This document shows, one piece after another, positions 54,272 through 63,700 of a DNA stretch of 64,000 nucleotides. Below the pieces are notes generated by a model that worked only from the letters and a program-made list of their open reading frames with translations, ran no database searches and was not told the DNA's origin. The DNA is taken from assembly GCA_027488395.1 (NCBI GenBank), contig JAIYBT010000005.1, positions 1-64,000 on the forward strand, in the 5' to 3' direction. Positions within the stretch are counted from its first letter, which is position 1. Each line of letters begins with the position of its first letter. Made by a program: the position numbers and the translations under genes. This DNA comes from Methylophilaceae bacterium. Lineage in GTDB: Bacteria; Pseudomonadota; Gammaproteobacteria; Burkholderiales; Methylophilaceae.

Positions 54272-54275
54272 AAAC

Positions 54276-54914
54276 TTAGCCTGACAAGGCCTCAGCCCGT
54301 AGCTTGGCTGGGCGATCATGCATGCGCGCCAGATAGTCACTAAATACGGTACGTGTGGGGTAGGCTTGGGTGTAGTAAATACCTAACGCTAATTGACTGG
54401 CAACATAGATATCCGCAGCGGTCATTTGCGCGCCACACACAAAGTGATGATGTGCCAAATGGTCTGCCAACACATCCAATGTACGCGTTAAGCTACCAAA
54501 GCCGACAAAGCCTTCGGCAGGGGTTCCCTTGGGTGTTTGCGCGGGTACTTGCCAACCTAAAAAAATGGCAGTAGTGGCGGCTTCGAGCGGTCCTGCTGCA
54601 AACAATAACCAGCGATAAAACGCTGCCCGCGCAGGGTCGCCTGCGGGCGGTATCATGCCACGCTCGGCAAAGTAGTCGGCTAAATAGATCAAGATGGCAG
54701 GCGTTTCTGTCACCACCACCCCTAGGTGTGTGAGGGCAGGGATTTTGCCCATGGGATTAATCGCTAAAAACGCAGGTGTGCGCATGGCCTCACCAAACGG
54801 CAGCCATTGCACTGCATATTCCACTTCGAGCTCCTCGAGTAACCACAACACACTGCTGCCACGCGATTGGGGATGGCTATATAAGGTGAGGTCTGACGTG
54901 GTTGATAAAGGCAT
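54276..54914 (-). CDS. Glutathione S-transferase family protein
   Basis: LYSHPQSRGSSVLWLLEELEVEYAVQWL; NPMGKIPALTHLG. Confidence 0.88.
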   Translation of the reverse strand: MPLSTTSDLTLYSHPQSRGSSVLWLLEELEVEYAVQWLPFGEAMRTPAFLAINPMGKIPALTHLGVVVTETPAILIYLADYFAERGMIPPAGDPARAAFYRWLLFAAGPLEAATTAIFLGWQVPAQTPKGTPAEGFVGFGSLTRTLDVLADHLAHHHFVCGAQMTAADIYVASQLALGIYYTQAYPTRTVFSDYLARMHDRPAKLRAEALSG

Positions 54915-55071
54915 GATTGCGGGCTCAGGTTAGGCGAGAGAGTAGATACACTTCACATGCTTGCAATGGCTGCGTGCCAACGCTTACCAACAAGGCTAGA
55001 AAGTTATTTTAGCCAATCGATCTAGCCAGAGTAAGGTCAGCCAAGCCACAGTTAGCAAGTCATGCAAAAGT

Positions 55072-56016
<945 letters not shown>

Positions 56017-56079
56017 TTAAAAATCATCCGTTTCACCAACGGTAATGCGCGGCGATGAGTGCAGCGAAGGGGCTGTCTG

Positions 56080-57666
56080 CTATAAGGATTTTATAAACAC
56101 CTTGGAGTTACGCTGATAGTTATAGAACTGCTGTTTGGCCTGCGGCAGCCCATCCACGTTTTGTTCAACAAAGCCACGTTCGATAAACCAATGTTCGGTG
56201 CGGGTGGTTAAGCAAAACAATCGGGTAAAGCCCTTTTGTTTGGCTTGCAGTTGGCAATAGTTAAATAATTTATCGCCACGGCCTTCACCACGATAGGCGG
56301 GATCAATTGCTAAGCAGGCAAATTCCACCATTTTTTCATGGTTAAACGGGTATAAAGCTGCGCAACCGATGATGCGATTATCATGCTCCATTACATAAAA
56401 ATAATTGATTTCCATCTCGATCCGTTCGCGGCCACGACGCACCAAAATACCTTCGTTTTCCAGCGGCTCAATCAGCAATAAAATACCGCCCACATCATCG
56501 ATGTGCGCTTGGCGCATGGTTTCCAGCGGCAGCTCGGTAATCATGGTGCCGATGCCTTGGCGGGTAAACAATTCTTGAATAATGGCGCCATCAATATGAC
56601 GTGAAATTAAGTGCGTGCGGGTGACACCGTGTTCGCAGGCACGCACGGCAGCGGGGAGGTAATAATTGACATCCTCGGTGTAATATATCGGTTCTTCACT
56701 GTTTTGCACGTTACGTAATAGATTGCGCGCTTTGGCCGAGGTCATTTCACGTAATAATTCACCGCGCAAGTTTTGCACACCTTCGGAATCCATTAAAAAG
56801 ATCAGTTTTTCAGCATCCAGTGCAATTGCGGTGCTGACTGCGACATCTTCTAAGCTTAAGTTAAAGGTTTCCCCAGTAGGCGAGTAGCCCATCGGCGACA
56901 GCAACACCATTTCGCCATCGTCTAGCCGTTTGCGGATCCCCACGGCATCAATTTTGCGCACTTCGCCGGTGTGTTGTAAATCAACGCCATCGCGTACGCC
57001 CAATGGTTTGGCGGTGACAAAGTTGCCACTGGCGACCCGAATATCGCTGCCCGCCATTGGCGAATTGGCAATGCCCATCGAAAGCAAGGCTTCAATTTCA
57101 ACCCGCAACGCGCCGTTGGCTTCTTTCACCGCTTCCATTGCTGCATCGTCAGTGATACGCAGGCCGTTGGCATGCATTTGTGGTGTGATGTGATCGCGTT
57201 TGAGGCGTTGCTCAATTTGTGGCCGCGCGCCATGTACCAATACCAAACGTACTTCTAAACTGGCCAACAAATTTAGGTCATGCGATAAGGCGACAAATTG
57301 TTGCACCCCTAATTGCGCGTCTTGTACCACCTCGCCACCAAATGCAATCACAAAGGTACTGCCACCAAAGGCGTGGATATAAGGCGCGGCTGAGCGAAAC
57401 CAATGCACAAAGGCCTGCCGATTCGCCGATGAAAGCAAAGGTGGCGCGGCTTCAATGGTTTGGCTCGCAGGCTGACTGCCATCATATAAGCGCCCTGGCG
57501 TGGTATTAAGGGCGAGTGCGGTCGCCCTCAATAACGCTTCCGATATACCAATTTCACCCCGTTCAATCCGCGATAAATTGCTGGCATCGGTGCCGATACG
57601 GGCCGCCAATTGTTGCAAGGTTAATTTTTGCGATTTTCGCAAATATCTAATGTTATCGCCAACCAT
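56080..57666 (-). CDS. argA: Fusion of XRE-family HTH domain with N-acetylglutamate synthase (amino-acid kinase + GNAT)
   Basis: N-term IRYLRKSQKLTLQQLAARIGTDASNLSRIERGEIGISEALLRATALALNTTPGRLY (HTH_3); then ArgA-like FVIAFGGEVV...VLVHGARPQIEQRL and GNAT CLAIDPAYRGEGRGDKLFNYCQ; one uninterrupted frame. Confidence 0.92.
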   Translation of the reverse strand: MVGDNIRYLRKSQKLTLQQLAARIGTDASNLSRIERGEIGISEALLRATALALNTTPGRLYDGSQPASQTIEAAPPLLSSANRQAFVHWFRSAAPYIHAFGGSTFVIAFGGEVVQDAQLGVQQFVALSHDLNLLASLEVRLVLVHGARPQIEQRLKRDHITPQMHANGLRITDDAAMEAVKEANGALRVEIEALLSMGIANSPMAGSDIRVASGNFVTAKPLGVRDGVDLQHTGEVRKIDAVGIRKRLDDGEMVLLSPMGYSPTGETFNLSLEDVAVSTAIALDAEKLIFLMDSEGVQNLRGELLREMTSAKARNLLRNVQNSEEPIYYTEDVNYYLPAAVRACEHGVTRTHLISRHIDGAIIQELFTRQGIGTMITELPLETMRQAHIDDVGGILLLIEPLENEGILVRRGRERIEMEINYFYVMEHDNRIIGCAALYPFNHEKMVEFACLAIDPAYRGEGRGDKLFNYCQLQAKQKGFTRLFCLTTRTEHWFIERGFVEQNVDGLPQAKQQFYNYQRNSKVFIKSL

Positions 57667-57684
57667 GATGTATTTTTAATGTGA

Positions 57685-57696
57685 ATTTTGCAAAAT
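57685..57696. promoter_or_regulatory. Candidate operator 1 (perfect 12-bp palindrome) at the argA TSS
   Basis: ATTTTGCAAAAT. Confidence 0.5.
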
Positions 57697-57723
57697 AATA
57701 CGCAATCACTCCTTGATTTGCAA
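57695..57723 (-). promoter_or_regulatory. Predicted sigma70 promoter of the HTH-argA gene
   Basis: Minus strand TTGCAA, 17-nt spacer, TATTAT; predicted TSS about 57688. Confidence 0.55.
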
Positions 57724-57725
57724 AT
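57716..57725. promoter_or_regulatory. Candidate operator 2 (perfect 10-bp palindrome) over the -35 of argA
   Basis: ATTTGCAAAT. Confidence 0.5.
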
Positions 57726-57753
57726 ATACATTTTAAATCAACAAGATTTTATG

Positions 57754-57778
57754 CAAAAAAATGACGGCCGAGGCCGTC
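57754..57778 (-). terminator. Rho-independent terminator on the minus strand, upstream of argA
   Basis: Minus strand GACGGC-CTCG-GCCGTC then ATTTTTTTG. Confidence 0.6.
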
Positions 57779-58009
57779 TTGAGGGGAGGATGAAACAAAG
57801 AGAGAGTACCACACGCATCGGCTGGTTGTTGCGGCCAAACGATGCAGACTAAGCGCGCGTCATGGCTGCGGGTGTTAACTTGCGACATCACACACACTTA
57901 ATCATTGGTCACATAGTAAAACTGACAAAGCAGGCAGACAACTCGTCAAATAACGTATACACAATGGGTAGTGTGAATTAGTTGATGGTGATTGGCTGAA
58001 GCATGGCGA

Positions 58010-58921
58010 TTAAAGCACATAAAACCAGAAAGGCAGGCTGAGCATGCTCAGCACTGTGGTGGTAAACACCGCCGCTGCATATAGCGTACTATCCAGTTGA
58101 TAGCGCTCACAAATCACCACGCCAAATACCATGGTCGGCATGGCGGCGAGCAAGGTCACGGTGGACACGATCTCATGTGGCAAACCCAGCACCTGTGCCA
58201 CATGCCATGCTACCCAAGGCCCCACCAATAATGCCAACACACAGACTGGCAGGAGTGTGTTGAGCAGATGCCAGCTAAACACATCCCAACGGACACTCAT
58301 GCCCAAGGCAATCAGCATCAGCGGCACCACGCCGCCTGCCAGTGTATGCAGCGCATGTTGCACCATTGCTGGCTCTGGTGTGTCGGAAAAATTCAACACA
58401 ACTGCGAGCAACAACGCCCACAAAGGCGGCACCCGCATTAAGGCTGAAAGTGGATGCGCTTTAACGGCACTGCCGCCGTAATGCTGCGCGAGTAAAATGC
58501 CCACTGTGAGCAAAGTGGGCGTACAGGCAAATAAATCATATTTGAGGGTGATGGCTTGCGACCACTCGCCCATCACTTCACTGGTCACTGGCAAGCCTAA
58601 ATACATTGCGTTGGGAAACGTCGCCGCCAATAACAACGCACCTTGTTGCGGCCGATTGAGCGCCATTAAGCAACAACATACCCACATCACACTGAGGTTA
58701 ACAAGAAGACGCGAAAACGCAGTGAGCGCGATACTGGCTGTGCTGACATCAAACGGTGCTTGCCACAACACATCTAGCACCAAAGCGGGTAATAAGATAA
58801 AAAACACCACATCGGTGAGCGCACGTCGATGCGACAGCGCTGATAGATGGTCTGGCGCAACACGGCGCCAAAGCATGCCTGCTGCAATTAATATCGCCAT
58901 TTGACACATCACTGTAAACAC
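58010..58921 (-). CDS. AEC (auxin efflux carrier) family transporter
   Basis: 303 aa multi-TM protein; LPALVLDVLWQAPF... and C-terminal CERYQLDSTLYAAAVFTTTVLSMLSLPFW. Confidence 0.85.
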   Translation of the reverse strand: MFTVMCQMAILIAAGMLWRRVAPDHLSALSHRRALTDVVFFILLPALVLDVLWQAPFDVSTASIALTAFSRLLVNLSVMWVCCCLMALNRPQQGALLLAATFPNAMYLGLPVTSEVMGEWSQAITLKYDLFACTPTLLTVGILLAQHYGGSAVKAHPLSALMRVPPLWALLLAVVLNFSDTPEPAMVQHALHTLAGGVVPLMLIALGMSVRWDVFSWHLLNTLLPVCVLALLVGPWVAWHVAQVLGLPHEIVSTVTLLAAMPTMVFGVVICERYQLDSTLYAAAVFTTTVLSMLSLPFWFYVL

Positions 58922-59081
58922 AGGGTAATCCTCACAAAAGGGGCGTGATCGTTTGTTTGATGAAAATTTTTTTTAGAGGAAGCACGCACTAAAAAACAGA
59001 CTCCGATTTAATCAGACATGCTTATTTTTTCAAGCCATGGATAGTTGAGATAGCCAGGTTTGATGAATATTTTAAAAGGTG

Positions 59082-59312
59082 TTAACCAGCTTCCACGCGT
59101 ACAGAACACTGTAACGCAGTCACACAAGGAATTTCTAAATGACCCGTTGCAGGGAATTTCTCTGTTTCAGCCGTCCAGTCAAATGTATATTTGTCATGGA
59201 CGGGAATAAGACGGTTCGGTCTTTCTTGTAGCACAGACTTGATCGTAAATTGTTGATGAAATCGAATGATGAAGGCAATGACCGTGGTGAATATACCTAA
59301 ATAAAACCACAC
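59082..59312 (-). CDS. Hypothetical small protein with N-terminal TM segment
   Basis: 76 aa ORF, GTG start directly abutting the rsmE stop; no recognisable family. Confidence 0.35.
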   Translation of the reverse strand: MWFYLGIFTTVIAFIIRFHQQFTIKSVLQERPNRLIPVHDKYTFDWTAETEKFPATGHLEIPCVTALQCSVRVEAG

Positions 59313-60047
59313 TTAAAAATCCCCCCATGCCGCCTGCATACAGGCCAGTGCGGTGACTGCCGCGGTTTCGGTACGAAGAATTCTAGGGCCAAGCAAAATG
59401 GATTGAAATTGGTGTTGCATCGCCAAGGTGATCTCACTTGGGCTTAAGCCGCCTTCAGGGCCGATCAGCATATTGACTGGCGTCTGTGGCGCTTTTAAAT
59501 CTGTTAAGCGTTTTGCGCCTTCGGGGTTGAGGAGCATATTAAGCGCTGAGGCGTCACCAAATTGCGCGAGCCATTGCGCCAGTGTGAGGGGCGCATGCAC
59601 TTTGGGCACCACGGCGCGCCCGCTTTGCTCGCAGGCGGCAATCACCACGCCTTGCCAATGCTCGATACGTTTCTCGGCGCGGTCACCAGAAAGCTTGGTC
59701 ACACTGCGTTCGGTGCTTAAGGGGAAAATCTCACTCACCCCTAGCTCCACCGCTTTTTGCAAGGTGTAATCCATGCGGTCGCCGCTAGAAATACCTTGCA
59801 GTAAGCGCACGTTGAGGGGGGATTCATTGTGGATGGCGGTGCGATTGACGACGGTGACATGCGCGGATTTTTTTTCAACGCTGGTGAGGGTGCAGCCATA
59901 ATCATGGCCATCGCCACAAAATAAGGTGAGGCTGTCACCCACGTTTAAACGCAGTACACGGATCGCGTGCGCACTGGCGTTTTCGCTCAAAGGGTGTATC
60001 GCGCCAACTACCAATGGCGTCGGACTAAAAAAACGCAGGTTAGACAT
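59313..60047 (-). CDS. rsmE: 16S rRNA (uracil(1498)-N3)-methyltransferase
   Basis: MLIGPEGGLSPSEI; LGPRILRTETAAVTAL; start at Met 60047 (MSNLRFFSPT). Confidence 0.94.
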   Translation of the reverse strand: MSNLRFFSPTPLVVGAIHPLSENASAHAIRVLRLNVGDSLTLFCGDGHDYGCTLTSVEKKSAHVTVVNRTAIHNESPLNVRLLQGISSGDRMDYTLQKAVELGVSEIFPLSTERSVTKLSGDRAEKRIEHWQGVVIAACEQSGRAVVPKVHAPLTLAQWLAQFGDASALNMLLNPEGAKRLTDLKAPQTPVNMLIGPEGGLSPSEITLAMQHQFQSILLGPRILRTETAAVTALACMQAAWGDF

Positions 60048-60134
60048 GCAAACAACTTGGCAAATAAAGGCGATAATAACGCAAATTTGTGGTCTATCAG
60101 GGCATTGTGTCCCCAAAAAAATAAAGGAGTAGTG

Positions 60135-60686
60135 ATGGCGAGTATCAGCCCCCCGATTTGTACATTTGGTTGGCCAGCGCCAGCATTTGCCTTGCCCGAT
60201 GTGGATGGCAACCTAGTGAGTTTGCAGTCAAGCATGGGTGAAAAAGGCTTGTTGGTGATGTTTATCTGTAACCATTGCCCGTATGTCAAAGCCATTTTGC
60301 CGCGGTTAATTGTTGACGTCACTGCGCTCAAAGCACTTGGTGTGAACACGGTTGCCATCATGTCAAACGACCCCAGCGACTATCCCGAGGACAGTCTAGA
60401 CAATATGCGCACACTGGCGCATGACTTAGCCCTGCCTTTTCCCTATTTGTATGACGAAACGCAAGCCATTGCCAAAGCTTACGATGCGGTGTGTACCCCA
60501 GATTTTTTTGGCTTTAATCAAAACTTTCAATTGCAATACCGCGGACGTTTTGACGAAAGCCGCAAAGAAACGGCGCCTGCTAGCACGCGTGATTTATACC
60601 ATGCGATGAAACTGGTGGCGGAAACGGGTCAAGGACCAAAAGATCAAATAGCGAGTATTGGCTGCTCGATTAAGTGGAAAGGATAA
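60135..60686 (+). CDS. Thioredoxin family / AhpC-TSA-like protein
   Basis: PAPAFALPDVDGNLVSL...LLVMFICNHCPYVKAILPRL; ATG 60135 with AAGGAG upstream. Confidence 0.85.
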   Translation: MASISPPICTFGWPAPAFALPDVDGNLVSLQSSMGEKGLLVMFICNHCPYVKAILPRLIVDVTALKALGVNTVAIMSNDPSDYPEDSLDNMRTLAHDLALPFPYLYDETQAIAKAYDAVCTPDFFGFNQNFQLQYRGRFDESRKETAPASTRDLYHAMKLVAETGQGPKDQIASIGCSIKWKG

Positions 60687-60709
60687 AAAAAGGCTGGTTA
60701 CCCAGCCTT
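60685..60709 (-). terminator. Terminator of the PEP-CTERM gene
   Basis: AAGGCTGG-TTAC-CCAGCCTT; T run on the minus strand. Confidence 0.75.
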
Positions 60710-60725
60710 GATTGTAGCTTGCTTG

Positions 60726-63700
60726 TTAGGTGGTCATGAGTGGAAGACGTCTCCATCCGACTAACCCTAACAGCCCTAGCCCTAAAAGCATGGTGGAGGA
60801 AGGTTCTGGCACTGGCACCGTCACCACACGCAATGTGAGATTGTTGTTATTGTATTCTGCGTTAAACAGATAGCCATTGGCTTGAGTAAAGTCTAAATTG
60901 GCAAATTGGCTATTGTTGAGTCGCTGATTCCAAGTCATCACGGTAAAGCTGTCACCCACTTTAAAATTGACGCCATCTAATAAGTTGATTGCCAGTGTGC
61001 CGCCCAATAAAGCATTGCCTGATATGCTAAATAAATCAAACTCACCCGCCTGCGTGCCGCCTAAATCGACCAGAAATTGTCCTGTAGTCGATTGTACCAA
61101 ATTGCCAATTAGCGATAATTGCCCAGCCTCTTGGATGCCGCCAGCCGCCAGCGTACCAGTGTTGGTAAGATGAAAGTTCGCGCGAATGGTGCCGCCGCCA
61201 GTCAGTATGCCTGCATTGCTAAACACGGGTGCTTGACCGCTCAGCTCGGCCCCATTAGCGACGTTGAGATGACCCTGATTATTAAAGCCACTCAACAAGC
61301 GCAACGTGCCAGCATTGACTTGAATGTTTCCCGTATTGTTTAAGGTTAAACCGTCGCCAAATGTAGTCATGCTGCTGGTTGTTTTGGTCAATGTGCCTTG
61401 GTTATCAAAACGTGAGATCGTGCCGCCATAGCCATTTGAGATATCTACATTACTGGTGGTTTGATCTACCCAATTCCCCAAATTGACCAGTTGAGCGCCA
61501 CTACCCGTATAAATCGTACCGCCTGTGTGGGTGGTGTTGCCTGCAAACTGGATGGTATGGCCATTCATCACTGCGTGTGTACTCTCGGCGAGTGTGGTGT
61601 TGCCCTCAAAGCGCGTTGTGCCTGCGCCAGTGATTGTGCCTTGTGACCAGTAAAAATCGCCTGCCAAACGAAGCACATGGTGATTGTTGATGATGGAATC
61701 GTTTAATACGGTTTGACCACCTTGTACGACTAAATCGCCAGAGGTGTTAAACGTTCCTCGACCCTCTATTTTGAGCGAACCTGCATTGTTAATGGCGCCT
61801 TTAAGGTTCGCATTGCCTGAATTAAATTTAAGTACCGCAGTGCTAGCGATATTGATGTGCCCTGTGGCATTGTTTGTCTCACCTGAAAATTGCAAGGTGC
61901 CTGCATTGACGTTTAACGTGCCAGTGTTGTTAAAAACAGTGCCTCCACCAATAACAAACTCTGTATTTGAGGCCTTGTTAAACGTGCCTGTATTTTCAAA
62001 TATGGAGCTTGCACCACCATAGCCATTTGAAAGTGAGTTATTTCCAGTGTTTTGATCTGTCCAAGTACCTAGGTTGATTAAACGCGAACCTTGCCCTGTG
62101 TAAATAATGCCGCCAGTGTGGCTGGTGTTGCCAACAAACTCGATGGTGTGGCCATTCATGATTGCATGGGTGCTCTCAGAAAGCGCGGTGTTGCCTTCCA
62201 ATCGGGTGGTGCCAACGCCAGTCAGTGTGCCCTGTTTCCAATCGAAGGCCCCTGTGATACGCAACACATCGTTGTTGTTTATCGTCGAGTCATTCAAGAT
62301 CGTCTGTCCACCTTGTATGACCAAGCTTTCAACTGGATTTAATACGCCTCGACCTTCAATTTTCAAGATACCGTGATTGATAATGGTGCCTTTGATATTG
62401 GCAGGGCCTGAAGATAATCTTAACGCCCCTGCACTTGCAATATTGATTTGTCCTGTGGTGCTATTGAGTCCTGATTGAATGTCGAGCATGCCTGCATTTA
62501 CGTTTAATGTGCCTGTATTATTAAATGTAACACCGCCAGTAACGATAAACGCTGAATTTGAGTTCTTGTTAAATGTGCCTATATTTTCAAATATTGAGCT
62601 GGCACCACCATAGCCATTTACAAGTAAGTTATAGCCAGTGTTTTGTTCTGTCCAAGTACCTAGGTTAATTAAACGTGAACCCTGCCCTGTGTAGATAATG
62701 CCGCCAGTGTGGGTGGTGTTGCCTGCAAACTCCATGCGATGACCGTTAATAAGTGCATGGGGACTCTCAGCCAGCGTGGTGTCGCCCTCGAAGCGAGTGG
62801 TGCCACTACCCGTCACTGTGCCCCCTTGCCAATAGCTTGCACCACTGACCACTGCTAAACCATTGTTTTGAAAATTAGATTGATCTTCCAAGACCAATCC
62901 ACCCAAATTTGCACGTTCGCTCAACCTTAAATCGCCATATCGGGCCAGTGTCAACGTGCCCGAGCCGATAATCTCAGCAATTTGTTGGATGTTATTTAGC
63001 CGCGTATTTGCCTTGCCAAGAAAAGCGGCATCCCCCGCTTGTGGTCGACCACCATTGCCTCCAGTCCAATTTGAATCCGCATTCCACAAGCCGCCATCTT
63101 CTGGGCCCGACCAATAAAAGTTAAAGCCTTTCATGCTAATGGTCAGCCCATCCACGTCATAAGTGGTGCCTAAACGATAATTGGCCGCTTGCGCAAAACG
63201 AATAGCATCGAATGCGCTGTTGGCTGTGCGGTCAGTCCAGGTGAGCACTTTATAGTCTCTACCACGCACTAATTCTTCAGTCACATTCACATTGAGGGTG
63301 CCGCCCAACGTGGCTGTGCCGCTAATGGCCAGCAGATCCGCCGCCGTGCGTGCTAAATCGATGTTGATTTGACCGGCAGAGGTTTGGGTCAAGTGACTAA
63401 AGATAGACAATTGACCCATGCTATTCAAAGCACCTGGTGACAAAGTGCCTGCGTTGTTGAAGGTACCTGCCGCGCTTATCGCACCGTTGCCGGTGATGGT
63501 GCCCGCGTTGTTGAAGGAGCTTCCCAGCACTGCGCCGCTGGCGATGTTGATTGTGCCTTGGTTAACAGCGTTAAAAAAATTCGTGGATAAAACACCTGCA
63601 TTGATATTGAGGATACTTGTGCTATCTACGTTGAGGTTTGCAATAAAACTAGACGCCCCAAGGTTGAGCGTGCCGTTGTTAAGCTCAGTTCTACCCCCTA

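Noticed and set aside
61480-62720. Regularly spaced near-identical DNA segments that could look like a repeat array
   Set aside because: Spacing is about 590-600 bp and repeats are in-frame protein repeats, so not CRISPR.
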